Positions 8,302 to 16,886 are shown, numbered from the stretch's first letter. The stretch is DNA of 44,678 nt from Sphingomonas hengshuiensis (GCA_003240755.1 QFNF01000024.1:1-44678), one strand, 5' to 3'. Notes: generated by a model not told the origin, from the sequence alone. Translations and numbers: made by a program.

Positions 8302-9318
8302 GCTCACCCCCTGCGGCGGGTGCGAACGATCGCGGATCTTGCGCGGCTTGCCGGAGTATCGCCGGGTACGGTGTCGCGCGCACTGGCCGGAAAATCGCTG
8401 GTCAACGCCGAAACCCGCGACCGTATCCAGGCGCTGGCGACCGAACACAGCTTCCGCCCCAACCAGATGGCCAGCCGCCTGCGGACGCAACGAACCGGCG
8501 TGATCGGTGTCGTCGTGCCGCTGGGGCACGAACGGCGCCAGCATCTGTCCGACCCGTTCTTCATGACGATGCTCGGCTTTCTCGCCGACCGGCTGACCGA
8601 GGACGGCTACGACCTGATGCTGTCGCGCGTCATTCCCGATGCGACCGACTGGCTGGAGCGCATCGTCGATTCGGGCATGATGGACGGGGTGCTCCTGATC
8701 GGCCAGTCCGACCAGTTCCACACTATCGAACGCATCGCGCGCCGCTATCGGCCGTTGGTGGCATGGGGCAGCAGCAATTTGCCGGATCAGGTCCATTGCG
8801 CGATCGGCACCGACAATATCGCGGGCGGACGCCTCGCGGGGGAGAGATTGATCGCACGCGGCGCGCGGCGGATCGCGTTTCTGGGCGAACTGCGCGCGCC
8901 GGAAATCCGCCAACGCTGTGAAGGCGTGGCGCAGGCACTGGCGACCGCGGGCATTGCGCAGCCGCCGGTGCAACTCGACACCCATCTGGCATCCGACGTC
9001 ATGGAACAGGAGATCGCGGCGCATCTCGACCGGGTCGGGCAGGATATAGACGGCATCGCCGCGGCTTCGGACGTGATCGCAGTAACCACGCTGCGCGTCC
9101 TTGCCGACCGCGGCATCCGCGTGCCGCACGACATGCCGGTGGTCGGCTATGACGATCTGCCGCTGGCGGCGAGCGCCGTACCGCGCATCACGACCGTGCG
9201 ACAGGATATCGCGCGTGGCGCCAATGAAATGGTTTCCGCCCTGTTCCGCCGCATCGCCGGGGAGGACGCGCCCTCGGTGGTGATGCCGCCGTTGTTGGTC
9301 GAACGCGACTCCGCCTGA
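8290..9318 (+). CDS. LacI-family transcriptional regulator (orphan)
   Basis: A 342-residue protein starting MDEHAHPLRRVRTIADLARL. The helix-turn-helix and hinge (AGVSPGTVSRALAGKSLVNA) are followed by a sugar-binding-like sensor domain (GVIGVVVPLGHERRQHLSDP, AIGTDNIAGGRLAGERLI, MPVVGYDDLPLAASAVPRIT). The frame extends upstream to 8122, but the helix-turn-helix sits at the usual distance from the ATG at 8290; no good ribosome binding site is visible there. A tRNA follows, so no obvious target gene adjoins it. The conserved effector-domain pattern suggests a sugar ligand, unidentified. Confidence 0.9.
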   Translation: MDEHAHPLRRVRTIADLARLAGVSPGTVSRALAGKSLVNAETRDRIQALATEHSFRPNQMASRLRTQRTGVIGVVVPLGHERRQHLSDPFFMTMLGFLADRLTEDGYDLMLSRVIPDATDWLERIVDSGMMDGVLLIGQSDQFHTIERIARRYRPLVAWGSSNLPDQVHCAIGTDNIAGGRLAGERLIARGARRIAFLGELRAPEIRQRCEGVAQALATAGIAQPPVQLDTHLASDVMEQEIAAHLDRVGQDIDGIAAASDVIAVTTLRVLADRGIRVPHDMPVVGYDDLPLAASAVPRITTVRQDIARGANEMVSALFRRIAGEDAPSVVMPPLLVERDSA

Positions 9319-9396
9319 TGGCGGGGCCGGGCAGGGGGCCATCAACAGGCTTGCGTCCGGATAGCGCCCGACGCTATCGCACGGGTCCGGCGCGTG

Positions 9397-9472
9397 GGGC
9401 CTGTAGCTCAATGGTTAGAGCTGGCCGCTCATAACGGCTAGGTTGCGGGTTCGAGTCCTGCCGGGCCCACCA
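9397..9472 (+). tRNA. tRNA-Ile2 (anticodon CAT), possibly tRNA-Met
   Basis: A 76-nt cloverleaf: acceptor GGGCCTG pairing with CGGGCCC, D arm GCTC/GAGC, anticodon stem GGCCG/CGGCT with loop CTCATAA, T arm GCGGG/CCTGC and an encoded CCA. The anticodon CAT and the D-arm form resemble the lysidine-modified tRNA-Ile2 that reads AUA. Elongator tRNA-Met cannot be excluded without identity-element scoring. Confidence 0.9.
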
Positions 9473-9534
9473 GCGCCTTGGTTCCGACGGCGCTTGTACG
9501 CCGCGAAGAATGCGACTAGGGCCGCAGTCCGCGT

Positions 9535-9611
<77 letters not shown>

Positions 9612-9697
9612 ACTCCCGCTAAGTCATTGATCTCACGTCGGCAACCCGGCGATCGGGAACGGTTGTACCCCTCGCTGTACCCGTGGGGGGCCAAGGC

Positions 9698-9838
9698 GTG
9701 GGATTGCCGAACCTGAAATTGCGGGGCGGCAGCTATCACTGGCGGCGGAAAATCATGGTGGCGGGCGGCCGCTGCCGCTCTCGATTTCGTTACGCACCGG
9801 GAATTTTTACCGCGCGCGCCTTATATCCGACCGACTGA
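9698..9838 (+). pseudogene. Possible N-terminal remnant of a tyrosine integrase
   Basis: A GTG at 9698 opens a 46-codon frame ending at TGA 9836-9838. It begins VGLPNLKLRGGSYHWRRKI, which resembles the N-terminus of phage-type tyrosine integrases with a short 'RG-x-YYWRRK' beta hairpin. The resemblance stops after about 20 residues and no catalytic region is present. Its position about 90 bp past the tRNA-Pro 3' end fits a decayed integrase. The match is short and judged from memory. Confidence 0.35.
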
Positions 9839-9861
9839 GCGTCGCGGCCGAGGGTTTGCGC

Positions 9862-10703
9862 ATGGCCCACGTACGGGTCAGCACCGAGCGGCAAGCCGAG
9901 CACGAGACCTCGCTTAACGAGCAGGAGACGGGCTTTGCGCGCGGCGCCGCCGAGCGTGGCTATGAGATCGTCGAAACCTACGTCGAGGCGGGCAGATCCG
10001 GGATGACCGACCGCCGCCCGGCATTGCAGCGGATGATCGCCGACGCCTGCGCCCAGCCGAAGAAATACAACGCCGTGTTCGTCTGCAATTTTCCGCGCTT
10101 CTTCCGCGACGAATATGAATGCGAGGGCTATCGCCAGCAAGCTGGAGAAGGCGGGCGTCAAGCTGATCGCCGCGATGCAGGACGTAGGCGAAGGCCCACA
10201 CGCGCGGCTGATCCGCAGCATCTTCACCTCGCTCGACGCCACGTCGAGCGAGATCAACGCCGAGCAGGTGAAGGTGGTGATGAGCGCCAACGCCGAGGCC
10301 GGCTTTCGCAATGGCTCGGCGCCGCCGCTTGGCTATCGCACCTACGTCGCCGAACGGCGCGGCAAGAAGGACAAGAAGAAGCTGGAGATCGACCCAGCCG
10401 AGCGACCGCTGGTCGAGCTGATCTTCCGGCTCTATCTCGAAGGCGACGGTACGAGCGACCCGCTCGGCATCGACGCCATCACCAAGTGGCTTCGCGAGCG
10501 TGGATACACCCATCGCGCCCAGGATTTCCACACCGGCCTGATCTACGCGATCCTGACTCGTGAGACCTATGTCCGCGCCTTCGTCAGCGAGGTGGTGATG
10601 AGCCGTGAACGCCTCATCATCCGCGGCCCGAACCGCGCGCTCGAGCTCGCCACCGCGGGCGACGTCCCCGCCGACGACACGGTTCGTACTTTCAGGGGTA
10701 ATT
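9862..10703 (+). pseudogene. Frameshifted, C-terminally truncated serine site-specific recombinase
   Basis: The frame from ATG 9862 (or TTG 9856) gives an intact resolvase N-terminus: MAHVRVSTERQ with the nucleophile Ser7, then GYEIVETYVEAGRSGMTDRR and FVCNFPRFFRDEYECEGYR. At about 10135 one extra base shifts the frame, and the protein continues in the frame beginning SKLEKAGVKLIAAMQDVG, followed by a recombinase domain (SAPPLGYRTYVAERRGKKDK, AITKWLRERGYTHRAQDF). The recognisable protein is about 275 residues, far below the 450-550 of large serine recombinases. The zinc-ribbon and coiled-coil part is missing, and the frame runs straight into the 3' end of tRNA-Arg. It is therefore an inactive remnant of an integrated element. 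Confidence 0.8.
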
Positions 10704-10780
10704 TGGCGCACCCGGAGGGATTCGAACCCCCGACCAAGGAGGTAGAAGCTCCTTGCTCTATCCAGCTGAGCTACGGGTGC
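10704..10780 (-). tRNA. tRNA-Arg (anticodon TCT)
   Basis: On the minus strand: acceptor GCACCCG pairing with CGGGTGC, D arm GCTC/GAGC, anticodon stem AGGAG/CTCCT with loop CTTCTAC (anticodon TCT), T loop TTCGAAT, discriminator G and encoded CCA. Its 3' end directly abuts the recombinase remnant. Confidence 0.95.
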
Positions 10781-10836
10781 CCGGCGCTTCGTTAGCGCGC
10801 ATTGCGGCAAAGCGGAACCGCTATCATAACGCCGCC

Positions 10837-11586
10837 ATGGACGATCGGACCGATCCCGCGCTGCGCCGTATCGACGCCGGCACCGTTCCCGTGCGCGGGT
10901 TTCGCCATTTCGACCTGGTGATGGCGGCGTTCGTCACGATCCTGCTACTGTCCAACATCATCGGCGCGGGCAAGGTCGCGGCGATCGACGTGGCCGGCAC
11001 GCCGTTCGTGTTCGGCGCGGGCATCCTGTTCTTTCCGATATCCTATGTGATCGGCGACGTGCTGACCGAAGTGTATGGCTATGCCCGCGCGCGGCGGTGC
11101 ATCTGGGTCGGGTTTGCCGCGCTGTCGTTCATGGCGTTCATGGCATGGGCGGTGGTCGCGATGCCGCCCGCGCCGGGCTGGACGGGGCAGGGGGCGTATA
11201 GGGCCGTGTTCGGACAGGTGCCGCGCATCGTGTTCGCATCGATCGCCGCCTTCTGGGCCGGCGAGTTCGTCAACGCCTTTGTCCTCGCCCGCATGAAGCT
11301 GTGGACCGGCGGGCGGGCGCTGTGGAGCCGGACGATCGGATCGACCGTGGTGGGGCAGGCGGTCGACAGCGCGATCTTCTACCCGCTCGCGTTCCTGTAC
11401 GTCTGGCCGACGCAGCAGGTGCTGGGCGTGATGGCCACCAACTGGGCGATGAAGGTCGCGTGGGAAGTCGTGCTGACGCCGGCCACCTATGGCGTGGTCG
11501 GCTGGTTGAAGCGGCGCGAAGGCGTCGATGTGTTCGACTCCGCGACCGATTTCTCGCCGTTCGCACGCGAGCATTGGTCGCGATAG
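10837..11586 (+). CDS. yhhQ: Queuosine precursor transporter (YhhQ/VUT family)
   Basis: A 249-residue membrane protein with about six hydrophobic segments. It takes up queuosine precursors (preQ0/preQ1 in characterised members) for tRNA wobble modification. The family signature is clear: FDLVMAAFVTILLLSNIIG, PISYVIGDVLTEVYGYARAR, AFWAGEFVNAFVLARMKLWT and GSTVVGQAVDSAIFYPLAF. The frame is open further upstream through the tRNA, so the ATG at 10837 (MDDRTDPAL) is chosen. It ends one base before the convergent purQ stop. Confidence 0.9.
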   Translation: MDDRTDPALRRIDAGTVPVRGFRHFDLVMAAFVTILLLSNIIGAGKVAAIDVAGTPFVFGAGILFFPISYVIGDVLTEVYGYARARRCIWVGFAALSFMAFMAWAVVAMPPAPGWTGQGAYRAVFGQVPRIVFASIAAFWAGEFVNAFVLARMKLWTGGRALWSRTIGSTVVGQAVDSAIFYPLAFLYVWPTQQVLGVMATNWAMKVAWEVVLTPATYGVVGWLKRREGVDVFDSATDFSPFAREHWSR

Positions 11587-11587
11587 G

Positions 11588-12256
11588 TCAGGCGCCGACC
11601 CTTGCCAGCAACCCTTCGAACAGCGCGCGGCCGTCGCGGCCGCCATGGGCCGCTTCGATACGGCGTTCGGGGTGCGGCATCATGCCCAGCACATTGCCGC
11701 CCGCGTTGACCAGGCCGGCGATGTCGCGGGCGGAGCCGTTGACGGGTTCGGCGTAGCGGAATGCGACTTGCCCCTGGTCCTCCAGCCGGTCGAGAGTCGC
11801 GTCGTCGGCGACGTAGTTGCCGTCGTGATGCGCCACCGGCACGCGGATCGTATCGCCCGCACGATAGCCGCCGGTAAAGGCGGAGCGCGTCTCGCCGACG
11901 GTCAGCGCAACGTCGCGGCAGACGAACGACAGCCCGCGATTGCGCATCAGCGCGCCGGGCAGCAGCCCCGCCTCGGTCAGGATCTGGAACCCGTTGCAGA
12001 TGCCGAGCACGGGCAGGCCACGGCCCGCCGCGTCGACCACCGCGCGCATCACCGGCGACCGCGCGGCGATCGCGCCCGAGCGCAGATAGTCGCCATAGGA
12101 AAAGCCGCCGGGAACCGCGACCAGCCCGATGTCGCCCGGCAGGTCGCTGTCGCGGTGCCACACCATGGCCGGCGCGGTGCCGGTGACGGATTCCAGCGCC
12201 ACCGCGATATCGCGGTCGCAGTTCGACCCCGGAAAGACGATGACGGCGGTCTTCAT
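11588..12256 (-). CDS. purQ: Phosphoribosylformylglycinamidine synthase subunit PurQ (glutaminase)
   Basis: A 222-residue class I glutamine amidotransferase. It hydrolyses glutamine and supplies ammonia to PurL in step four of purine synthesis, as part of the PurLQS complex. [16 protein letters not shown] and the nucleophile Cys87 in GICNGFQIL are visible, and the MMPHPERR segment carries the catalytic His and Glu. The start at 12256 overlaps the end of purS by 4 bp (ATGA), indicating coupled translation. purL is not in the window. Confidence 0.97.
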   Translation of the reverse strand: MKTAVIVFPGSNCDRDIAVALESVTGTAPAMVWHRDSDLPGDIGLVAVPGGFSYGDYLRSGAIAARSPVMRAVVDAAGRGLPVLGICNGFQILTEAGLLPGALMRNRGLSFVCRDVALTVGETRSAFTGGYRAGDTIRVPVAHHDGNYVADDATLDRLEDQGQVAFRYAEPVNGSARDIAGLVNAGGNVLGMMPHPERRIEAAHGGRDGRALFEGLLARVGA

Positions 12257-12483
12257 GCGCGTTCGACCCGATAGTTTTCGATGACCGTATTGGCCAGCAG
12301 CCTGCGGCACATCGCGTCGATCGTATCGTCGTCGGTCCCGTCGGCGACGTCCAGTTCGATCAGCTTGCCGACGCGCGCCTCGCCCACCCCGGCAAAGCCC
12401 AGCGAACCGAGCGCATGTTCGATCGCCTTTCCCTGCGGATCGAGCACGCCGTTCTTGAGCGTTACGACGATGCGGAGTTTCAT
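12253..12483 (-). CDS. purS: Phosphoribosylformylglycinamidine synthase subunit PurS
   Basis: A 76-residue protein ([41 protein letters not shown]), the full length for PurS, the small scaffold that joins PurQ to PurL. It overlaps purQ by 4 bp. The region upstream (12484-12600) is shared with the divergent PH-domain gene and holds a hairpin at 12524-12547. Confidence 0.96.
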   Translation of the reverse strand: MKLRIVVTLKNGVLDPQGKAIEHALGSLGFAGVGEARVGKLIELDVADGTDDDTIDAMCRRLLANTVIENYRVERA

Positions 12484-12523
12484 GGGAGCTGCCTCAAATC
12501 CGGTGGGGAGGGTGTCGCGGGCG

Positions 12524-12547
12524 CTATGCCCCCCCCGATGGGCATAG
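12524..12547. other. Hairpin in the purS / PH-domain divergent intergenic region
   Basis: CTATGCCC and GGGCATAG form a perfect 8-bp stem with an 8-nt C-rich loop. It lies 41 bp upstream of purS and 53 bp upstream of the PH-domain gene start chosen here. It could be an operator or an mRNA leader structure. No T-run follows on either strand, so a terminator is unlikely. Confidence 0.45.
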
Positions 12548-12565
12548 ACAAGGGGGTGGTTTCGC

Positions 12566-12594
12566 TTGAGCCCGGCGTATTGCTCGCCTATCAC
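12566..12594 (+). promoter_or_regulatory. Possible promoter giving a leaderless PH-domain transcript
   Basis: TTGAGC (12566-12571) and TATCAC (12589-12594) are separated by exactly 17 bp. Transcription would start at or very near the ATG at 12601, which lacks a ribosome binding site. Sequence pattern only. Confidence 0.3.
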
Positions 12595-12600
12595 ACTTGG

Positions 12601-13077
12601 ATGGACGCCATGCCGCCGCTCGCCCCGCTCGATCCCGGTTTCCTGCGCGTGTTGCGCTGGCGCGGCGCGATCCAGTCGGCGGTGCTGGTCGGGGCCGCCG
12701 CGCTGGCGGAGGTCGTGCTGAACCGCAAGGGGCTGCCGAACGGCATCGTGCTGGCGGTGGCGATCGCGATCGGCCTGTGGCTGACGATCGTGTCGCCGCA
12801 GCGGCGGTTCGCCCATTGGGGGTTCGCGTTCGACGGGCGCGAACTGCATGTCGCCCATGGCTGGCTGACGCGGGTCCATACCGTCGTACCGGTCGGACGG
12901 GTGCAGCATATCGACCTGCGCCAGTCGCCGGTCGAACGCGGTTGCGGCGTCGCGACGCTGGTGCTGCATACCGCCGGCACCGATCATAGCCGGGTCGCGG
13001 TCCCCGGCCTCGCACATGGCCATGCGGAGGCGGTGCGCGACCGCATCCGCGCCGCGATCGAAACATCGCCGTGGTGA
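12601..13077 (+). CDS. PH-domain (bPH2/DUF304) membrane protein, YdbS-like
   Basis: A 158-residue protein (MDAMPPLAPLDPGFLRVLRW). Two hydrophobic segments at about residues 20-60 (SAVLVGAAALAEVV, NGIVLAVAIAIGLWLTIV) precede a bacterial PH-like domain (RRFAHWGFAFDGRELHVAHG, VVPVGRVQHIDLRQSPVERG). Proteins of this kind pair with a larger partner in the inner membrane; their function is poorly known. The frame is open upstream to 12415, with ATGs at 12526 and 12538. That stretch uses codons rare here (ATA, GTA, CTT, ACT) and contains the hairpin, so 12601 (or 12610) is preferred. The stop overlaps the next start (GTGA). Confidence 0.82.
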   Translation: MDAMPPLAPLDPGFLRVLRWRGAIQSAVLVGAAALAEVVLNRKGLPNGIVLAVAIAIGLWLTIVSPQRRFAHWGFAFDGRELHVAHGWLTRVHTVVPVGRVQHIDLRQSPVERGCGVATLVLHTAGTDHSRVAVPGLAHGHAEAVRDRIRAAIETSPW

Positions 13078-14504
13078 GCGCGCCCGACGGGGCGCGGCGG
13101 CTCCATCCGGGCACGATCGCGCTCAGGATCGTGGTGAAGGCACCGCAGAACATCGCCGGGATCGTCGCGGTCGGCGTGGCGGCGTCGCGCGGCGGGCTGC
13201 TCGTCATGCTGGGGGTGGCGGCGCTGGCACTGGTCGCGGCGGCGGTCTTCACCTGGGCGCGCTGGCGCGCGTTCACCTATCGCATCGCCCCGGGCGAGCT
13301 GGTGATCGCCGACGGCATCCTCCACCGCAATCGCCGGTCGATCCCGTTCGAACGCATCCAGGACGTATCGATCGACCAGAAGCTGCTGGCACGGCTGTTC
13401 GGGCTGGCGCGGGTGCGGATCGAAACCGGCGGCGGGGAGGCGGACGAGGCGTCGCTCGACAGCGTCTCGCTGGCCGAGGCCGGGCGGTTGCGCGCGGTGC
13501 TGCGTGGCGGTGGCGCCCCGTCGGTCGAACCGGATGCGGCTCCGCCGGCGCGGACGACGATCTTTGCCATGGACGGGCGGCGGGTGCTGGCCATGGGGCT
13601 GTTCGGCTTTTCGCTGGTGTGGGTCGGCGTGCTGTTCGCGGCGATCAACCAGCTCGGCGACCTTTTGGGCCTCGACTGGGACGGATGGCGCGGCTGGGCG
13701 GGCGTCGCGCGGCAGGAGGCGGTCGCGTTCGCCACGCCGCTGTTCGCCGTGCTGGCGGCGATCGTCGCGCTGGCGCTGGGCGCGATCAGCGGGGTCGCCC
13801 GCACCTTTTTCGTCGAACATGGCTTCCGGCTGGAACGGGAGGGCGGCCGGTTGCGCCGGGTACGTGGCCTGACCACCCGGACCGAGGTCGTCGTCAGCGT
13901 GGCGCGTATCCAACTGGCGCTGATCGAACGCGGCATGGTCAGCGGGCGGTTCGGCTGGTCGGGGCTGCGGTTCCAGACGCTGGGCGGCAGTGACGATGCG
14001 TGCGGGCGGCAGCAGGTCGCCCCCTTCGCCCGCGACGACGAAGTGGCACGGGTGCTGGCGGCGGCGCGCTATCCGGCGTTCGATCCGCTGCCGCTGCGTG
14101 CCGTGGCATTCGGCCATGTCGTGCGGGCGACGATCCTGCGCGGCGGCGGTCCGCTGGTCGTGATCGGCATCGTCAGCCTGTTCGTGCCGCTTGCCGGCTT
14201 CGCGCTGTTGCTCGTCCCGGTTCCGGTCGCCGCGGCGCTGCTGGCGCGGCGGCGGCACCGCTATGCAATCCTGGGCGACCATCTGTACGTCATGCGCGGG
14301 GTGTTGGCGAAGCGGGCGTGGATCGTGCCGCTCGCCCGTATCCAGAGCGTCTCCATCACCCGCTCGCCGCTTCAGCGGCTGCTGGGTATCGCCACGGTGC
14401 GGGTGGATACCGCCGGGGCAAGGGGGATCGCCCGGCCCGACATTTCCGACCTTGCGGTCGAGGACGCCGTCCGCGCCGCCCGCGCGCTATTGCGGGACGG
14501 GTGA
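13071..14504 (+). CDS. Multi-PH-domain (bPH2/DUF304) membrane protein, YdbT-like
   Basis: A protein of about 477 residues beginning at GTG 13071; the adjacent GTG at 13074 makes a classic 4-bp GTGA overlap with the previous stop. Repeated bPH2 units are visible: FTYRIAPGELVIADGILHRN with RRSIPFERIQDVSIDQKLLA, then TFFVEHGFRLEREGGRLRRV, then YAILGDHLYVMRGVLAKRAW with VPLARIQSVSITRSPLQRLL. Hydrophobic pairs separate them. It is the usual partner of the smaller PH-domain protein encoded just upstream, probably forming one inner-membrane complex. The 3' end overlaps the convergent hydrolase gene by 18 bp. Confidence 0.88.
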   Translation: MVSAPDGARRLHPGTIALRIVVKAPQNIAGIVAVGVAASRGGLLVMLGVAALALVAAAVFTWARWRAFTYRIAPGELVIADGILHRNRRSIPFERIQDVSIDQKLLARLFGLARVRIETGGGEADEASLDSVSLAEAGRLRAVLRGGGAPSVEPDAAPPARTTIFAMDGRRVLAMGLFGFSLVWVGVLFAAINQLGDLLGLDWDGWRGWAGVARQEAVAFATPLFAVLAAIVALALGAISGVARTFFVEHGFRLEREGGRLRRVRGLTTRTEVVVSVARIQLALIERGMVSGRFGWSGLRFQTLGGSDDACGRQQVAPFARDDEVARVLAAARYPAFDPLPLRAVAFGHVVRATILRGGGPLVVIGIVSLFVPLAGFALLLVPVPVAAALLARRRHRYAILGDHLYVMRGVLAKRAWIVPLARIQSVSITRSPLQRLLGIATVRVDTAGARGIARPDISDLAVEDAVRAARALLRDG

Positions 14505-15815
14505 GGGGGCGGGCGGGGGATCGCCGCGCCGCCGGACCCCGCTGAGCGGTGCGCCGGGCTGGATCGGATCGTTGCGGATGATCGCGGGGCCGGCCGGGGG
14601 CGGCGGGGATGGCGGCGGGGGCGGTGCGACCGCGCGGCGCATGCATTCGGTCGCCGGGCGCGGCACCTGCCGGCAATTCCACAACATCCGTTCGAGCGGC
14701 TGCGCCCGGTTGCGCAGATAGCTGAACGACATGGTCGCCAGCGCCGCCGGTTCGGATGCCGCACCCGCCTGTACCGGGACCGCTGCCGGGTCGCGCCAGC
14801 CAAGGAACTTGCACCGCACCCGGTCGCCGCAGGTCGCCTGCGCCAGCGCCGCCCAGCGCTCGGGCGGTCCGGCGGTGTCGAGCGCCACGAGGAAGGTATC
14901 GGCGTCGTCGCTGGCGGGACGCGGCAGCGATGCCGGCGCGAACCGGCCGGTCAGCACGCCCGCCTCCTGCTCGACTGCCAGCACTTCGCGCAGCTTGTGC
15001 GCCGGCGAATGGGACGCCAGTTGCAGGATGCGCGGCTCCGGCGCCCCGGGCCGCTGCCGGAACGCGCCCGGCGTGCCCCACCATCCCGACCAGCGGAAGA
15101 ACAGATGCGTGTCGACCGCCGCGATCTTGGCAAGGCTCGACTGCCAATAGGGGACGACCCAGTCGGTGTGATAATGGGTGGCATGGCCGACCGGCGCATA
15201 GACGCTGCCCGCCAACGCCGCCGCGGCGATGGCGCGTGCCCGTTCCCACAACGGTTCGGGATAGGCACGGGCGAGCGCGCCGTCGCAGGTGAAGGTGAAC
15301 TGGCACCCGGTGCGCCGTTCCGATCCCTGAAAGACGACGCCGCAGACCGTCGCCGGAAATGCCGGATGGCGCACGCGGTTGAGCACGACCTGCGCCACCG
15401 CGCGCTGCCCCTTGGCATCGTCGCCCGCTTCGTACAGCACCGCCGCCGCCAGACAGTCGGTCGCCCGCGCCAGATCGTCGGCATCGCCGCCGAAGCGGAA
15501 CGGGCGCGCGGCAGGGTTCGGACCCGGCACGAACGGCACCGTCGCGTTGAACGCGCGCGCTTCGTCGGGCGGCAGGTTGCGAAACTCGGCCGGCTCGACC
15601 GGGGGCGGGGGGATGGCCGGGACGGTCGTCGGACCGGCGCTACCCTGCTGGCCGCCTGCCACGCGGGGTTCGGCCCGGACCGGCGGCGCGCGTTCCACGA
15701 TCGCCGCCGGGACGATAGCGGCAGCGACCGACAGCGCGACCAGCACGCCGTCGATCGCCGTCGATCCGGTACGGATGCCGTTTCGCACGGGTCGGATGTC
15801 GACAGGTTGATCCAC
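14487..15815 (-). CDS. Cell wall hydrolase of the SleB type (Hydrolase_2)
   Basis: A 442-residue protein from a GTG at 15815. A hydrophobic segment at about residues 23-41 (GVLVALSVAAAIVPAAIVE) acts as a signal anchor. A Pro-rich linker precedes the Hydrolase_2 domain, with LAAAVLYEAGDDAKGQRAVA carrying the likely catalytic Glu, VVLNRVRHPAFPATVCGVVF, GCQFTFTCDG and HATHYHTDWVVPYW. The C-terminal 130 residues are a less conserved extension ending in a Pro-rich tail. It should cleave peptidoglycan glycan strands in the periplasm. A palindromic repeat lies just upstream. Confidence 0.9.
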   Translation of the reverse strand: MDQPVDIRPVRNGIRTGSTAIDGVLVALSVAAAIVPAAIVERAPPVRAEPRVAGGQQGSAGPTTVPAIPPPPVEPAEFRNLPPDEARAFNATVPFVPGPNPAARPFRFGGDADDLARATDCLAAAVLYEAGDDAKGQRAVAQVVLNRVRHPAFPATVCGVVFQGSERRTGCQFTFTCDGALARAYPEPLWERARAIAAAALAGSVYAPVGHATHYHTDWVVPYWQSSLAKIAAVDTHLFFRWSGWWGTPGAFRQRPGAPEPRILQLASHSPAHKLREVLAVEQEAGVLTGRFAPASLPRPASDDADTFLVALDTAGPPERWAALAQATCGDRVRCKFLGWRDPAAVPVQAGAASEPAALATMSFSYLRNRAQPLERMLWNCRQVPRPATECMRRAVAPPPPPSPPPPAGPAIIRNDPIQPGAPLSGVRRRGDPPPAPSPVPQ

Positions 15816-15824
15816 TGACTTCGG

Positions 15825-15942
15825 TCCGTTCGGTTCGAGCGTTTCGAGCCTGTCGGGAAACGTCCGCCGGGAACCCGGCGCCCGGAGCGCCTTCTCGACT
15901 GTGGATCCCGACAGGCCCGATCCTCCGCTCGAAGCGAACGGA
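15825..15942. repeat. Palindromic intergenic repeat, 118 bp
   Basis: The ends TCCGTTCGGTTCGAGC (15825-15840) and GCTCGAAGCGAACGGA (15927-15942) are inverted repeats matching at 15 of 16 positions. An inner pair, CCTGTCGGGA and TCCCGACAGG, continues the symmetry. It fills the gap between the cell wall hydrolase and cysK, with no coding capacity. It resembles the dispersed palindromes common in sphingomonad genomes (from memory). Confidence 0.75.
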
Positions 15943-15965
15943 GTTGGGCAAGGAGGAGAAAGGCC

Positions 15966-16886
15966 TTACTGTTCGGGCAGGAAATCCGGCACCGACAGAT
16001 ATCGCTCGCCGGTGTCGTAGTTGAAGCCCAGCACCCGCACGCCGTCGGGCAGGTCGGGCAGCTTTTGCAGGATGGCCGCCAGCGTCGCGCCCGACGAGAT
16101 GCCGACCAGCATCCCCTCTTCGCTTGCCGACCGCCGCGCCATGTCCTTTGCGACGGCGGCATCGACCTTGATGACGCCGTCGATCGCGCGGGTGTGGAGG
16201 TTGGCCGGTACGAAGCCCGCGCCGATGCCCTGGATCGGGTGCGGCCCGGGCTGTCCGCCCGAAATGACCGGCGAGAGTTCGGGCTCGACCGCGAACACCT
16301 TCAGGTCCGGCCATTTCTGCTTCAGCGTCTCGGCGACGCCGGTGATGTGGCCGCCGGTGCCGACACCGGTGATGACGACGTCGATCGGCGTGTCGGCGAA
16401 GTCGTTCAGGATTTCCTGCGCCGTGGTGCGGACATGGGCGTCGATGTTCGCCGGGTTCTCGAACTGTTGCGGAATCCACGCATCAGGGGTTTCGGCGGCC
16501 AGTTCGTGCGCCCGCTCGATCGCGCCCTTCATCCCCTTTTCGCGCGGCGTCAGGTCGAAGGTCGCGCCATAGGCCAGCATAAGCCGGCGGCGTTCGACGC
16601 TCATGCTCTCGGGCATCACCAGCACCAGCTTGTAGCCCTTGACCGCCGCGACCATCGCCAGGCCGACGCCGGTATTGCCGCTGGTCGGTTCGATGATCGT
16701 GCCGCCGGGCTTGAGGTCGCCCGACGCTTCCGCCGCCTCGATCATGGCCAGCGCGATGCGGTCCTTGATCGATCCGCCGGGGTTGGAGCGTTCGGACTTG
16801 ATCCACACCTCGGCATCGCCGAACAGCCGGCGGACGCGGACGTGCGGCGTATTCCCGATGGTTTGCAGGATGGTATCGGCCTTCAT
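15966..16886 (-). CDS. cysK: Cysteine synthase A (O-acetylserine sulfhydrylase)
   Basis: A 306-residue PLP enzyme that makes cysteine from O-acetylserine and sulfide. The PLP-binding Lys is residue 41 in [11 protein letters not shown]. The substrate loop [13 protein letters not shown], the glycine-rich phosphate site [12 protein letters not shown] and GISSGA near the C-terminus are all present. AAGGAGA lies 7 nt before the ATG at 16886. The start overlaps the end of the upstream MFS gene by 4 bp (ATGA), so the two are probably co-transcribed. Confidence 0.97.
   Translation of the reverse strand: MKADTILQTIGNTPHVRVRRLFGDAEVWIKSERSNPGGSIKDRIALAMIEAAEASGDLKPGGTIIEPTSGNTGVGLAMVAAVKGYKLVLVMPESMSVERRRLMLAYGATFDLTPREKGMKGAIERAHELAAETPDAWIPQQFENPANIDAHVRTTAQEILNDFADTPIDVVITGVGTGGHITGVAETLKQKWPDLKVFAVEPELSPVISGGQPGPHPIQGIGAGFVPANLHTRAIDGVIKVDAAVAKDMARRSASEEGMLVGISSGATLAAILQKLPDLPDGVRVLGFNYDTGERYLSVPDFLPEQ

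Noticed and set aside
9914..10810. Minus-strand frame of 298 codons running from tRNA-Arg through the recombinase
   Set aside because: It begins inside the tRNA (the PVAQLDRARSF peptide is a common translated-tRNA artefact) and opposes clear recombinase motifs.
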